A DNA stretch of 64,000 bases from contig NZ_LT629775.1 of assembly GCF_900105395.1 (NCBI RefSeq), positions 6,537,501 to 6,601,500 of the forward strand. Reading direction: 5' to 3'. This DNA is from Streptomyces sp. TLI_053. Lineage in GTDB: Bacteria > Actinomycetota > Actinomycetes > Streptomycetales > Streptomycetaceae. The translations under genes were made by a program, and so were the position numbers. The notes beneath the pieces were generated by a model. That model did not search any database, was not told the origin of the DNA, and was given only the letters and a program-made list of their open reading frames with translations. Positions 37,058 through 47,251 of this stretch are shown one piece after another (the stretch's first letter is position 1; each line of letters begins with the position of its first letter).

Positions 37058-37759
37058 TCAGCGAACCTGGCCGCCCTTGGGCATCCGGGCGCCCTTGGGC
37101 ATCGGGCCCTTGGGGATGGGCGCCTTGGAGAGCAGGTCGCCGAGCGCGCGCAGCCGGTCGTTGGTCTCGGTGACCTGGGCGGGCGTGATGGCGCGCGGCA
37201 GACGCATCAGGTGGATCTGCAGCTTCTTGAGGGGGACCTCGTCCTTGCCGTCGCCCACCACGATGTCGTGCACCGGCACGCCGTCGCCGACGACCCGGGC
37301 CATCTTCTTCTTCTCGGACGCGAGCAGCTGGCGGACCCGGTTCGGGTTGCCCTCACCGATCAGCGCGATGCCGGCCCGGCCGACGGCGCGGTAGACCGCG
37401 TCCTGGCTGCGGGTGACGGCCACCGGGGTGGAGCTCGCGCTCCAGCCGCGCCGGATGTTGTTCAGCACGGCGGCGACGGCACCCGGCTGCCCCTCCATCT
37501 GCCCGAACGCCGCGCGCTCCGCCCGGCGCCCGAAGACGATCGCCATGGCCAGGAAGGCCACGATGAAGCCCAGGATGCCCAGGTAGACGGGGTGCTCGAT
37601 CGCGAAACCGATGGCCAGGAACACGCCGAAGGTCAGCAGGCCGACGCCGGCGATGATCAGGCCGATCTTGGTGTCGACCTTCTTGGTCATGGTGTATGCC
37701 AGGCGGATCTGCTTCAGTCGCCCGGGGTTCTCGGATGTTTCCCTCGCCATAACGCTCAT
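37058..37759 (-). CDS. DUF4191 membrane protein
   Basis: 233 residues with a short N-terminus, two membrane helices (about 32-75, LGILGFIVAFLAMAIVFGRRAE) and a soluble C-terminal domain ending in a Pro/Lys/Gly-rich tail. It matches the actinobacterial DUF4191 family, regularly found beside lipA/lipB; the function is not known. The start may be 37759 (MSVMARE) or the ATG at 37750 (MARE); neither has a clear ribosome site, and family members usually begin at MAR. Confidence 0.88.
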   Translation of the reverse strand: MSVMARETSENPGRLKQIRLAYTMTKKVDTKIGLIIAGVGLLTFGVFLAIGFAIEHPVYLGILGFIVAFLAMAIVFGRRAERAAFGQMEGQPGAVAAVLNNIRRGWSASSTPVAVTRSQDAVYRAVGRAGIALIGEGNPNRVRQLLASEKKKMARVVGDGVPVHDIVVGDGKDEVPLKKLQIHLMRLPRAITPAQVTETNDRLRALGDLLSKAPIPKGPMPKGARMPKGGQVR

Positions 37760-37966
37760 GGTACGTGGCGCGGGTACGGGATATCCAAGCCCGGGTACCC
37801 GTTCGCCCCGAACCGTGACCCGGCTGCCCCTGTTCCGCCCGGTGTTCCGGCCCCCCGGAGTGCGCCTGAAGTGCTCCCGGAGTGCCCCCGGAACACCCCC
37901 GAACGACCTCCGATCGGTCCCCGGAGCGCCCGCCCCGGCCCGCCCGCCCCGGCCCGCCCGCCCTCG

Positions 37967-38188
37967 TCAGCGGCGCGCGGCCTTCGCCGGGGCGCCCGCC
38001 GGTCCCCCCGCCGGGGCGCCCACCGGTCCGCCGTCGAGCTCCCGCGCCGCCGCGTGCCTGCGGTTCTCGCAGACGGCGGCCCAGGCGTTCCGCCGCGCCT
38101 GGCGCTGTCCGCCCGCCAGCAGCACGCTCTCGGCCAGCCGGAGCGCGGTGCCCACCGACCGGAGTTCCACCCGGAAATCGACCCGCAT
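37967..38188 (-). CDS. Small basic hypothetical protein, 73 residues
   Basis: MRVDFRVELRSVGTALRLAE..., amphipathic and Arg/Ala-rich, ending in Pro/Ala/Gly repeats. The ATG at 38188 has AGGGGAG 9 nt upstream, which supports real translation. No domain is recognised. It lies between lipA and the DUF4191 gene on the same strand. Confidence 0.6.
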   Translation of the reverse strand: MRVDFRVELRSVGTALRLAESVLLAGGQRQARRNAWAAVCENRRHAAARELDGGPVGAPAGGPAGAPAKAARR

Positions 38189-38367
38189 GCCGAAACAGCT
38201 CCCCTCGGACCGAGCGGACGCGCGGGCGGACCCGTGACCGGATGCGCGCGGAGGTGCGGTCGTGCTCGGAGGTGTGGCCGAGAAAAATCGAACACTCTTG
38301 GAGACGCCATCGTCCCCACTCCGTGTTACCAGTCCGTGACCAGGTGGTCAAAGTCCGGTGAAGCGAA

Positions 38368-38393
38368 AGGGGCGGAGCCGAAGCCCCGCCCCT
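38368..38393 (-). terminator. lipA terminator with UUCG tetraloop
   Basis: On the minus strand an 11-bp stem (one G-U pair) closes on a TTCG tetraloop and is followed by TTTC, about 30 nt after the lipA stop codon. Confidence 0.82.
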
Positions 38394-38423
38394 CCGATGG
38401 CGTGAAACCGTCGCCGCTGCCCG

Positions 38424-39422
38424 TCAGACCGCCGCGACGGGGGTCGTGGCGGCAGGAGCCGCGGCGGCGGTCCCGTTCTGGCGCTCACGGTGCTCCAGCG
38501 CCTGCCGGTACAGCCGCCCGGCGCGGTACGAGGAGCGGACCAGCGGTCCGGACATGACCCCGGCGAAGCCGAGCTCCTCGGCCTCCTGCTGCAGCTCGAC
38601 GAACTCGTGCGGCTTGACCCACCGCTCCACCGGGTGGTGGCGCAGCGACGGCCGCAGGTACTGGGTGATGGTGATCAGCTCGCAGCCGGCCCCGACCAGG
38701 TCGGCCAGCGCCTGGCTGACCTCCTCGCGGGTCTCGCCCATGCCCAGGATCAGGTTGGACTTGGTGACCAGCCCGGCCTCGCGCGCCTGGGTGATGACGT
38801 TCAGCGAGCGCTCGTAGCGGAACGCCGGGCGGATCCGCTTGAAGATCCGCGGCACGGTCTCGACGTTGTGCGCCAGCACCTCGGGGCGGGAGGAGAAGAC
38901 CTCGGCCAGCTGCTCCGGCACCGCGTTGAAGTCCGGGATCAGCAGCTCGACGCCGGTGCGTCCGGCCTCGCGGGAGGCGGTCATCGCGTGCACCTGGCGC
39001 ACGGTCTCCGCGTACAGCCAGGCGCCGCCGTCCGGCAGGTCGTCGCGGGCGACGCCGGTGATGGTGGCGTAGTTGAGGTCCATGGTGACGATGGACTCGG
39101 CGACGCGGCGGGGCTCGTCCCGGTCGAAGTCGGCGGGCTTGCCGGTGTCGATCTGGCAGAAGTCGCAGCGGCGGGTGCACTGGTCGCCGCCGATGAGGAA
39201 GGTCGCCTCGCGGTCCTCCCAGCACTCGAAGATGTTGGGGCAGCCGGCCTCCTGGCAGACCGTGTGCAGCCCCTCCTTCTTCACCAGCGACTGGAGGGCG
39301 TTGTACTCCGGCCCCATCTTCGCGCGGGTCTTGATCCACTCGGGCTTCCGCTCGATGGGGGTCTCGCTGTTGCGGACCTCCAGGCGGAGCAGCTTCCTGC
39401 CGTCGGGCGCGACAGCGGACAC
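38424..39422 (-). CDS. lipA: Lipoyl synthase
   Basis: A 332-residue radical-SAM enzyme inserting two sulfurs into protein-bound octanoate to make lipoyl groups. Both Fe-S sites are visible: the auxiliary cluster Cys56, Cys61, Cys67 ([12 protein letters not shown]) and the SAM cluster Cys82, Cys86, Cys89 (CTRRCDFC). GTG at 39422 with AGGAG 7 nt upstream. It follows lipB by 190 bp on the same strand. Client proteins include the two-lipoyl-domain E2 at 54150. Confidence 0.97.
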   Translation of the reverse strand: MSAVAPDGRKLLRLEVRNSETPIERKPEWIKTRAKMGPEYNALQSLVKKEGLHTVCQEAGCPNIFECWEDREATFLIGGDQCTRRCDFCQIDTGKPADFDRDEPRRVAESIVTMDLNYATITGVARDDLPDGGAWLYAETVRQVHAMTASREAGRTGVELLIPDFNAVPEQLAEVFSSRPEVLAHNVETVPRIFKRIRPAFRYERSLNVITQAREAGLVTKSNLILGMGETREEVSQALADLVGAGCELITITQYLRPSLRHHPVERWVKPHEFVELQQEAEELGFAGVMSGPLVRSSYRAGRLYRQALEHRERQNGTAAAAPAATTPVAAV

Positions 39423-39612
39423 GTGCGACTCCTAGAACTAGACGGGGTACCCCCAGGGTACGCCTGTGCTTGTACGGCCTTCGCCGGGGCGGTGACCCCG
39501 CAATCGCAGGGCAACAGGGCTACCGGCAAGTAGATTCCCGGGCGCGAGCGCGCGGACGCGCGAACGCGCCGAACCGGACATCCGGACCCGGGATCCGGCC
39601 CGGCGTCCGGGC

Positions 39613-40410
39613 TCAGCGCCCGGCCACCGGCTCCGGCAGCTCGGCGAGCACCTCGGCGAGGTGCTTCTCGACCAGCGGCAGCGCCTCGGCGACCGGCAGG
39701 GCCCGCCCGAGCTCGCCGGCCAGCGACGCGACCCCGGCGTCCCGGATGCCGCAGGGCACGATCCGGTCGAACCAGGTCATGTCCGGGTCGCAGTTCAGCG
39801 CGAAGCCGTGCATGGTCACCCCGCGCGCGACCCGGACGCCGATCGCGGCCAGCTTGCGGTCGTCGCCGCGCTGGCCCGCGTTGGACGGCGCGTACTCCGG
39901 ACCGGCCAGTCGGGGGTCGATGCCCAGCGGCAGGCCCATCCGCAGGGTGAGCCTGCCGATGTCCACGACCTGCGCGGGGTCCACCACCGCGTCCGGGATG
40001 TCCCCGCCCAGCACCCAGACACCGCTGCGGCCCTCGACCCGGGTGGTCTCCACGCCGAACGCGCCGCAGGCCCGGATCAGCGCCTCCTCCAGCCGCCGCA
40101 CGTACGCGATCACGTCGATCGGGTCGGGCAGCTTCACGATCGGGTAGCCGACCAGCTGGCCGGGGCCGTGCCAGGTGATCTCGCCGCCCCGGTTCACCTC
40201 GACCACCGGGGTGCCGTCCAGCGGCAGGTCCGCCGGATTGGTGCGCTTGCCCATGGTGTACACGGGCTGGTGCTCCAGCAGCAGCACCGTGTCGGGGATC
40301 TCGTCGGCGACCCGGAGGGCGTGCAGCCGCTGCTGCTCCTCCCAGGCCTCCTGGTACGGGACGGCACCCTCGCCGATGCCCATCCGGACGAACCGAACGT
40401 TCTCGCTCAC
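39613..40410 (-). CDS. lipB: Octanoyl-[ACP]:protein octanoyltransferase
   Basis: 265 residues. LipB moves octanoate from ACP to the lipoyl-domain lysine, before LipA acts. Signatures: [17 protein letters not shown], the catalytic Lys186 in DDRKLAAIG, and the nucleophile Cys220 in [14 protein letters not shown]. The GTG at 40410 has AAGGAG 8 nt upstream; the longer upstream frame is not coding. It is probably transcribed with lipA. Confidence 0.96.
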   Translation of the reverse strand: MSENVRFVRMGIGEGAVPYQEAWEEQQRLHALRVADEIPDTVLLLEHQPVYTMGKRTNPADLPLDGTPVVEVNRGGEITWHGPGQLVGYPIVKLPDPIDVIAYVRRLEEALIRACGAFGVETTRVEGRSGVWVLGGDIPDAVVDPAQVVDIGRLTLRMGLPLGIDPRLAGPEYAPSNAGQRGDDRKLAAIGVRVARGVTMHGFALNCDPDMTWFDRIVPCGIRDAGVASLAGELGRALPVAEALPLVEKHLAEVLAELPEPVAGR

Positions 40411-40490
40411 CGCTGCTGCTCCTTGCCAGGCGTTCGAGACCAACCTCGCCACTGTACGCCCCGGCCCGTACGGACCGTCCAGGTCCCCGC

Positions 40491-42557
40491 TCAGGCCCCG
40501 GAGAGCAGCTGGAGCCGCAGGGCCAGCTGGAGTTCCAGCGAGCGCTCGGGACCGTTCCAGTCCCCGCCCAGCAGCACCTCGACCCGGTCCAGCCGCTGGA
40601 CGACGGTGTTCACATGGACGTGCAGCTCGTCCTTCGCCCGGGTGAGGCTGCCGCCGCAGTCGAAGTACGCGCGCAGGGTGCGGACCAGTTCGGTGCCGCG
40701 CCGGGCGTCGTAGTCCAGCAGCGGCCCCAGCGTCGCGGCGACGAATCCGGAGACGTCGTGGCCGTCGCCGAGCAGCACCCCGAGGAAACCGAGCGACCCC
40801 GCGGAGGCGCCCTCCCCGTCCCGGCCGAGCACCCGCAGCGCCCGGACGCAGCGCAGCCCCTCGGCGTACGCGGTGGCCAGCGCGACCGGCCCGGCGGCGG
40901 GGCGGCCGGCGCCCACCGTGACCGGGAAGCCCGCCAGCCGGGCCAGCCGCTCGGCGGCCTGTTCCGCCGCCCGCTGGGCGACGTCCCCGGCCGCGGCCCG
41001 GCCTGCCGTCGCCGCCCCGAGCGACGCCCCGGCCTCCCGCGACGCCCCGGCCTCCCGCGACGCCCCGGGCTCCCGCGACGCCCCGACGTCGGCCGCGGTC
41101 CCGTCCCCGGCCCCGCCGCCACTCCCGTCCGGCACCAGCAGCACCACCGCCTCGCCGTGCTCGGCACTGATGCCCCGCGCGCCGAACAGGTACCGCCCTG
41201 CCGCCCCCGCCAGCCGCGAGCGAACGGCACCCGCACCCGCACCCGCACCCCCGCCGGCCCCGCCGCGACCCGGCTCGGCGACCAGCACCAGGTGCGGCCG
41301 GCCGAGATCGATTCCCAGTCGGCGCCCCCGCGCGGTCAGCCCGGCCGGATCCCGGTCGGGAGCGGTGAGCAGGTCGGCCAGCAGCTCGCCGCGGACCCGG
41401 TTCTCCGTCTCGGCGACCGACCGCCGCAGCAGCAGGAGCAGCGCGGTCACCACCCCGGCCCGTTCGAACAGCCTGCGGTCGGCGTCGTCGAGGTCCGGCC
41501 TGCCGCGCAGCACCAGCGTGCCGAGCTGCTCCTGCCCGGCCAGCACGGCGCACACCCACGCCCCGCCGTGGCGCACCGCCCGCCCCTCGGCCCGGGACGC
41601 CGCCGCCGCCTCGGCCGGCCCGGCGCCGGGCGCGGCGGCCCGGCCGGCGAGCGGCTCGCCCTCGGCGTCCAGTACGGCTATCCCCCCGCCGAGCAGGGCG
41701 GCCACGGCCGCGGCGACGTCCGGAACCTCGGCCCCGCGCAGGACCAGGTCGGTGAGCCGGTCGTGGCCCCGCTGGGCCCGCTGGACGGCGGCGGAGTGGG
41801 CGCGGATCAGCTCGTTGGCGCTGTTCAGCTCGGCGAGCGCGGCCCGGGTGTCGGCGAGCGCCTTGGCGGTGTCCAGCGCGATCGCGGCGTGCGCGGCCAG
41901 GGTGCAGAGCAGCGCGACCTCGTCGGGGGAGAACGCGCGGGGCGAGCGGTCGGCGGCGAACAGCACCCCGATCACCCGCCCGCCGAGCAGCAGCGGGACA
42001 CCGATGATCGCCACCAGGCCCTCGTCGACCACGCCCGCGTCGATGACGTCGGTGTGGTGGAAGCGGTCGTCGCTGCGGTAGTCGGGGGTGGCGTACGGAC
42101 GGGCGCTCTGCGCGACCAGGCCGCCGAGGCCGTCTCCGAGGCTGAGCCGCAGGGTCTGGAAGAGGACCGAGACCGAGCCGTCGGTGACCCGCATGTAGGT
42201 GTCGCCGGCGGCCTCGTCCGGGAGGGTGAGGTAGGCGGTGTCGGTGCCCAGCAGCATCCGGGCCCGGCGGACGATCGCCTGCAGGACGGCGTCGAGGTCG
42301 CGGGAGGCCGCGAGGTCGCCGGCGGTGTCGAAGAGGGCGGTCAGTTCGGCCTCCCGGCGCCGGTGCTGGCGCAGGGTCCGGTGGACCCGCAGCGCCTGCC
42401 AGGTCGCGTCGTCGATCTCGCCCAGTACGTCGGCGGGTGCGCCCCGGCGGCGCGCGTCGGCCAGTACGTCGGCGAAGTCCTCGGTGGCGGCGCCGGAGGC
42501 GAGCAGGTCCAGCAGCCGCCGCAGTGCCGGCGCCGAGCCGGCGTGGAGGTCGTTCAT
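40491..42557 (-). CDS. GAF–PucR-type transcriptional regulator
   Basis: 688 residues. The N-terminal part (about 75-225) is a GAF sensor ([25 protein letters not shown] ... [25 protein letters not shown]), followed by a coiled segment, a second divergent sensor region, and a C-terminal PucR HTH (about 625-685, [33 protein letters not shown]). It lies downstream of the 3-hydroxybutyrate dehydrogenase and MHS transporter genes on the same strand, so it probably controls their use. A low-complexity insert (GASREA-type repeats) sits near residue 500. Confidence 0.87.
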   Translation of the reverse strand: MNDLHAGSAPALRRLLDLLASGAATEDFADVLADARRRGAPADVLGEIDDATWQALRVHRTLRQHRRREAELTALFDTAGDLAASRDLDAVLQAIVRRARMLLGTDTAYLTLPDEAAGDTYMRVTDGSVSVLFQTLRLSLGDGLGGLVAQSARPYATPDYRSDDRFHHTDVIDAGVVDEGLVAIIGVPLLLGGRVIGVLFAADRSPRAFSPDEVALLCTLAAHAAIALDTAKALADTRAALAELNSANELIRAHSAAVQRAQRGHDRLTDLVLRGAEVPDVAAAVAALLGGGIAVLDAEGEPLAGRAAAPGAGPAEAAAASRAEGRAVRHGGAWVCAVLAGQEQLGTLVLRGRPDLDDADRRLFERAGVVTALLLLLRRSVAETENRVRGELLADLLTAPDRDPAGLTARGRRLGIDLGRPHLVLVAEPGRGGAGGGAGAGAGAVRSRLAGAAGRYLFGARGISAEHGEAVVLLVPDGSGGGAGDGTAADVGASREPGASREAGASREAGASLGAATAGRAAAGDVAQRAAEQAAERLARLAGFPVTVGAGRPAAGPVALATAYAEGLRCVRALRVLGRDGEGASAGSLGFLGVLLGDGHDVSGFVAATLGPLLDYDARRGTELVRTLRAYFDCGGSLTRAKDELHVHVNTVVQRLDRVEVLLGGDWNGPERSLELQLALRLQLLSGA
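41022..41075 (-). repeat. 18-bp tandem repeats inside the PucR-type gene
   Basis: Three in-frame copies of an 18-bp unit (41022, 41040, 41058) and a partial fourth encode repeated Gly-Ala-Ser-Arg-Glu-Ala, an apparent flexible linker expansion. Confidence 0.85.
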
Positions 42558-42687
42558 GGTACGGCCGCCAATCGGCAGTGGGTGTTCGTGTCCCGGGGAG
42601 GGAAGCGCGATGCTAGCCGCTCGGCCCGGGCGGCCGTAGCCCGCCGGCGCCCGTACCGTGACGGGCGCCGGCGGGCCGGACGGTGCG

Positions 42688-44070
42688 TCAGGCGGTGGCC
42701 GCCTTCGCCACCGTCGCCGCTCCCGGCTCCGCGCCGTCCTCGGCCGGCCGGGCGCCCGTCACCTCCGCCAGGTCGTGCCCGCGGGTCTCCCGCCCGCACA
42801 GCACCGCCAGGACGGTGATCGCGGCGGCGATCGCCACGTACACCGAGATCGGGGTCGAGCTGCCGTAGTCCTTCAGCAGCGCGGTGGCGATCAGGGGTGC
42901 GGGGGCGCCGGCGGCCACCGAGGCGAACTGCGCGCCGATCGACGCGCCCGAGTAGCGCATCCGGGTGGCGAACAGTTCGGAGAAGAAGGCGGCCTGGGGC
43001 GCGTACATGGCGCTGTGGAAGACGAGTCCGACCGTCACCGCGAGCACCAGGGAGCCGAACGAGCCGGTGTCCACCATCCCGAAGAAGACGAACGCCCACA
43101 CCCCGACGCCGACCGCGCCCACCAGGTACACCGGTTTGCGCCCGACCCGGTCGGAGAGCGCCCCGAACACCGGGATCAGCGCGAACTGGACCGCCGAGGC
43201 GATCAGGACCGCGTTCAGGGCGGTCTGCTTGGGGAAGTGCACGTGCGAGACGGCGTACGCGAGCACAAAGGTGGTCATCACGTAGTACGAGATGTTCTCC
43301 GCCATCCGTGCGCCCATCGCGACCAGCACCTCGCGCCAGTGGTGCCGCAGGACCCCGACCAGGGGCGGCTGTTCGGCCTTGCCGCGTGCGGCCGCCCGGG
43401 CCAGTGCCTCCTTGAACAGCGGCGACTCGTCCACGGCCAGCCGGATCCACAGGCCGACCCCGACCAGTACCGCCGAGAGCAGGAACGGCACCCGCCAGCC
43501 CCAGGCCAGGAACGTCGCCTCCGACTGGATGCCCGTCAGCAGCGAGAGCACACCGGCCGCCAGCAGGTTCCCGGCCGGGGCACCGCCCTGCGGCCAGGAC
43601 GCCCAGAAGCCGCGCCGCCGGGCGTCGCCGTGCTCCGACACCAGCAGCACCGCGCCGCCCCACTCGCCGCCGAGGGCGAAGCCCTGCACCAGCCGCAGCA
43701 GCGTCAGCAGCACCGGCGCCGTCACCCCGACCGACGAGTAGGTCGGCAGGCACCCGATCAGCGTGGTCGAGCCGCCCATCAGCAGCAGGCTGACCACCAG
43801 CAGCCGCTTGCGGCCGACCCGGTCCCCGAAGTGTCCGAAGACCAGCGCCCCGAGCGGGCGCGCCGCGAACCCGATCGCGTAGGTGAGGAACGACAGCAGC
43901 GTGCCGGTCAGCGGGTCGCTGTTCGGGAAGAACACCTTCCCGAACACCAGGGCCGCGGCGGTTCCGTAGAGGAAGTAGTCGTACCACTCGATGGTGGTAC
44001 CGATCAGGCTCGCCGCCACGACTCTGGGCAGTGAGCGGCTCCGTGCTCGATCCGAGACGGCGGTTGTCAT
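42688..44070 (-). CDS. MHS-family major facilitator (organic acid/osmolyte-type symporter)
   Basis: A 460-residue, 12-helix MFS protein of the metabolite:H+ symporter branch (relatives of KgtP, ShiA and ProP): IGTTIEWYDYFLYG near the start, GHFGDRVGRKRLLV in loop 2-3, RLVQGFALGGEWGGAVLLVSEH in helix 4 and GALSDRVGRKPVYL in loop 8-9. Its place between hydroxybutyrate dehydrogenase and a PucR-type regulator suggests uptake of 3-hydroxybutyrate or a similar acid (inference). ATG at 44070 (MTTAVSD) chosen over upstream in-frame starts that lack coding character. Confidence 0.9.
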   Translation of the reverse strand: MTTAVSDRARSRSLPRVVAASLIGTTIEWYDYFLYGTAAALVFGKVFFPNSDPLTGTLLSFLTYAIGFAARPLGALVFGHFGDRVGRKRLLVVSLLLMGGSTTLIGCLPTYSSVGVTAPVLLTLLRLVQGFALGGEWGGAVLLVSEHGDARRRGFWASWPQGGAPAGNLLAAGVLSLLTGIQSEATFLAWGWRVPFLLSAVLVGVGLWIRLAVDESPLFKEALARAAARGKAEQPPLVGVLRHHWREVLVAMGARMAENISYYVMTTFVLAYAVSHVHFPKQTALNAVLIASAVQFALIPVFGALSDRVGRKPVYLVGAVGVGVWAFVFFGMVDTGSFGSLVLAVTVGLVFHSAMYAPQAAFFSELFATRMRYSGASIGAQFASVAAGAPAPLIATALLKDYGSSTPISVYVAIAAAITVLAVLCGRETRGHDLAEVTGARPAEDGAEPGAATVAKAATA

Positions 44071-44235
44071 GGGGTCACCACTTCCGGGCCGGGGACAGGA
44101 CAGGACGGGGGAGGGACAGCGGGGGAGGAGCGGGGACGTCGCCACAAGGTAGGGAGCCGCGGTGTCCCGGACTATGTGACCGGCCGACATACCCGGCTCT
44201 GCCGACATGGTCGGAGGAACCATCACCTCTTCCGC

Positions 44236-44997
44236 TCAGTGCGCCGTCCAGGCGCCGTCGAGCGGGAGCGAGGCGCCGGTGAGGCAGGCGGCGTGCGGGA
44301 GGCACAGGTAGAGCGCGAGCCGGGCGACCTCGACGGGCTCGATGAGGCGCTTGACGGCGGTGCGTTCGAGCAGCACGCGCTCGACGACCTCCTCCTCGGG
44401 CACGCCGTGCGCCACCGCCTGGGCGGCGATCTGGTGCTCCACCAGGGGGGTGCGGACGTAACCGGGGTTGATGCAGTTGCTGGTGACGCCGTGCGGCGCG
44501 CCCTCCAGGGCGACGGTCTTGCTGAGGCCCTCCAGGGCGTGCTTGGCGGTCACGTAGGCGGATTTGAAGGGGCTCGCCCGCAGCCCGTGGACGGAGGAGA
44601 TGTTGACGACCCGGCCCCACCGCCGCGCGTACATGTGGGGGAGGGTGCGGCGCAGGATGCGGAACGGGGCCTCGACCATCACCCGCTGGATCTGGACGAA
44701 GCGTTCGGGCGGGAACTCGTGCACGGGGGCGACGTGCTGGAGGCCGGCGTTGTTGACCACGATGTCGGCGTCGGCCGGCAGGGCCTCCACGGCCTCCGGA
44801 TCGGCGAGGTCGGTGACGTGCGCGACGCCGCCGATCCGCTCGGCCAGCCGGCGGGCGGGGTCGGCGGCGAGGTCGACCACGTGGACCCGGGCGCCGGCCC
44901 CGGCGAGGACCTCGGCACAGGCCCGGCCGATGCCGGAGGCGGCCCCGGTGACCAGGGCGGTGCGGCCGTCGAGCGGGCGGGCTGAAGTGGTGTCCAT
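44236..44997 (-). CDS. 3-hydroxybutyrate dehydrogenase (SDR)
   Basis: A 253-residue SDR converting (R)-3-hydroxybutyrate to acetoacetate with NAD. TGAASGIG at residues 17-24, VVNNAGLQHVAPVHEFP, catalytic Ser in NISSVHGLRASPFKSAYVTAKHA (Tyr-x-x-x-Lys), and the GYVRTPLVEHQI segment that is characteristic of this enzyme. First gene of the apparent hydroxybutyrate unit with the MHS transporter and PucR regulator. A TACCGT box lies 8 nt upstream of the ATG, and two palindromes further up could bind the regulator. Confidence 0.9.
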   Translation of the reverse strand: MDTTSARPLDGRTALVTGAASGIGRACAEVLAGAGARVHVVDLAADPARRLAERIGGVAHVTDLADPEAVEALPADADIVVNNAGLQHVAPVHEFPPERFVQIQRVMVEAPFRILRRTLPHMYARRWGRVVNISSVHGLRASPFKSAYVTAKHALEGLSKTVALEGAPHGVTSNCINPGYVRTPLVEHQIAAQAVAHGVPEEEVVERVLLERTAVKRLIEPVEVARLALYLCLPHAACLTGASLPLDGAWTAH

Positions 44998-45034
44998 GGC
45001 CGAGAACGGTAGGAACCCGACGGCCGGGCTCCCA

Positions 45035-45078
45035 TGTGGTGGTCCTCCACAGCACCAGGGAGAACAGTGGCGTTCTCC
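45035..45078. promoter_or_regulatory. Two palindromes upstream of the hydroxybutyrate unit
   Basis: TGTGG-n7-CCACA (45035-45051) and GGAGAAC-n6-GTTCTCC (45059-45078) lie 38-81 bp upstream of the dehydrogenase start, in the 309-bp divergent gap to the gene at 45307. They are candidate operators for the PucR-type regulator or the TPR regulator. The rest of the gap shows no gene. Confidence 0.45.
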
Positions 45079-45306
45079 GCCATGACGGTCGACGGCCGGA
45101 AGACGCCCCGAAAGCCAAACCCGCTCTGAGGGGTCTTCCCCACAATGGGCGCGGATGCTTCACCCGTTCGGAGGATTGCTCGGTCAGAACCACCCATAGC
45201 GCCCGAATGCTCGCTACATTCACGCCGATTCCCGACAGGGGGCGTCGCCACAGGCAGCCGAACCGCTGGTGGAGCCGGTGCGGCGTCCGAGAGGTGTTGA
45301 CTGACT

Positions 45307-47223
45307 ATGCCCCAAAGGCCTGCAACCGACAGCCCGGCGTACGGACCGCTCGACCCGCTCGACCAGCACCGGGGTCCGGTCGGCCGGGCCCTTCCGGACG
45401 CCCCCGACGCCCCGGCCGCCGACGAACTGCGGTTGCCCGAGCAGGCCACGCCCGACCGGCACGCCCTCGACCGGCCCGGTCCGGACCGGCACACGCCCGC
45501 AGCGGAGCGGCACGCGCCCGGCCAGTCACCGCCGGCCCGGACCGTTCCCGCCCGGCCCGAGCGCCACGTCCCCGAGCGGGCGCCCGCCGAACGGCACCAG
45601 ACGGCCGGCACCCAGAACCTCCACCTGGCCGCCCTGATCGAGGAGGCCGGCTTCTCGCACGCCGGTCTGGCCCGCCGGGTCGACCAGCTCGGCCTGGAGC
45701 ACGGCCTCGACCTGCGCTACGACAAGACCTCGGTGACCCGCTGGCTCCGCGGCCAGCAGCCCCGCGGCGCCACCCCGGCCCTGATCGCGGAGGTGTTCAC
45801 CCGACGGCTCGGCCGCCGCCTCACCGCGCAGGACCTCGGCCTGGACGCCTGTGCCCCGGTCTACGCGGGCCTGGAGTTCGCCGAGACGCCGCAGGAAGCG
45901 GTGGACATCGTCGCGAGCATGTGGCGCAAGGACAACGGACCGCAGTCCGAGCTGCGCCGGATCGCCTTCACCCCGGCCGGCCTGGTGGTGCCGAGCCGGG
46001 ACTGGCTGATCGGCCGGACCGACGAACGGGTCGCCCGTGACGGCTCCACCCTGGCCCGGCCCGACCCGGGGACGGACGCGCCGGCCGGCCCCGCGACGCG
46101 CGGCCAGGCCGCCCCGGGCGCCCAGGCCGCCCGGACCGCCGCCACCGCGGCCGGTCCCGCCGGTGGACCGGTCGCCGCGCCCGCGGGCGGCCCGACGACC
46201 GGCCCCGCCGCCGGGGCGGCCGCGTTCGGGGCCCGGGTGCCCACCCAGAGCCGCCGCCCGCCGATCGCGGTCGAGCCGCCGTTCCAGGACCCGGCCCGTG
46301 ACCCGCGCCCGGCCCTGCGCGTCGGCCGGGGCGACATCGCCGCCATCCGCGCCGTCGGCGACCTGTTCCGCGCGCTGGACCACGCCTACGGCGGCGGCCA
46401 CGCCCGCCAGGCGCTGGTCCGCTACCTGGAGAGCGAGGCCGAGCCGATGCTGCGCGGCCGCTACGGCGAGCAGATCGGCCGGGCCCTGTTCGGCGCGGTC
46501 GCCGACCTGACCCGGCTGGCCGGCTGGACGAGCTTCGACATCGCCGCGCACGGTCTGGCCCAGCGCTACTTCGTCCAGGCCCTGCGGCTCTCCCAGGCCG
46601 CCGGGGACCGCGCGCTCGGCGGGTACGTCCTGGTGACGATGAGCCAGCAGGCCGTGCACCTCGGCCACGGCCGGGAGGCCGTCCAACTGGCCCGGGTGGC
46701 CCAGCAGGGGGTGGGCACGGCGGTGCCGCCGACCGTGCAGGCGCTGCTGCACGCGGCCGAGGCGCGCGGGCACGGGCTGCTCGGCGACGTCCGCTCCTGC
46801 ACCACGGCGCTGGTCCGGGCCGAACGGGCGCTGGCGGCGGCCCGCACCGGCGACGAACTGCCGGCCTGGGCGCGGTTCTTCGACGAGGCGCAGCTCTCGG
46901 ACGAGTTCGCGCACTGCTACCGGGACCTCCAGCAGTGGCGGACGGCCGCCCAGCACGCCGAGAAGTCGCTGCGGCTGCGTTCGCCCGCCTATGCCCGGAG
47001 CCGGATCTTCTGCCGGCTCGTGCTGGCCACCGCCAGGCTCGGCATGGGGGACCTCGACGAGGCCTGCGGCATGGCGACCGACGCCCTGCGGGCGGCGGGG
47101 GAGATGCGCTCGGCCCGGTCGCTGGAGTACGTGCGCGACTTCCACCGCCGCCTCACGCCCTACCGGGGAAGCCCGGTGGCCCGGGCGTTCGAGGAGACGG
47201 CCCGTCAGGCGGGGGTGATCTGA
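45307..47223 (+). CDS. HTH–TPR regulator (NsdA-like)
   Basis: 638 residues. A long Pro/Arg-rich, probably disordered N-terminus (1-100) is followed by an HTH-like region (about 104-160: LIEEAGFSHAGLARRVDQLG ... YDKTSVTRWLRGQQPRG), a family-specific segment (VDIVASMWRKDN, then VPSRDWLI), another disordered Ala/Gly/Pro stretch, and a C-terminal TPR domain (about 345-635). This layout matches large streptomycete regulators of the NsdA/NsdB type that restrain sporulation and antibiotic production; I cannot say it is their orthologue. ATG at 45307 with GAGAGG about 12 nt upstream. Confidence 0.75.
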   Translation: MPQRPATDSPAYGPLDPLDQHRGPVGRALPDAPDAPAADELRLPEQATPDRHALDRPGPDRHTPAAERHAPGQSPPARTVPARPERHVPERAPAERHQTAGTQNLHLAALIEEAGFSHAGLARRVDQLGLEHGLDLRYDKTSVTRWLRGQQPRGATPALIAEVFTRRLGRRLTAQDLGLDACAPVYAGLEFAETPQEAVDIVASMWRKDNGPQSELRRIAFTPAGLVVPSRDWLIGRTDERVARDGSTLARPDPGTDAPAGPATRGQAAPGAQAARTAATAAGPAGGPVAAPAGGPTTGPAAGAAAFGARVPTQSRRPPIAVEPPFQDPARDPRPALRVGRGDIAAIRAVGDLFRALDHAYGGGHARQALVRYLESEAEPMLRGRYGEQIGRALFGAVADLTRLAGWTSFDIAAHGLAQRYFVQALRLSQAAGDRALGGYVLVTMSQQAVHLGHGREAVQLARVAQQGVGTAVPPTVQALLHAAEARGHGLLGDVRSCTTALVRAERALAAARTGDELPAWARFFDEAQLSDEFAHCYRDLQQWRTAAQHAEKSLRLRSPAYARSRIFCRLVLATARLGMGDLDEACGMATDALRAAGEMRSARSLEYVRDFHRRLTPYRGSPVARAFEETARQAGVI

Positions 47224-47251
47224 ACCGGGGGCTCCGACCGGACCGGCGGAG

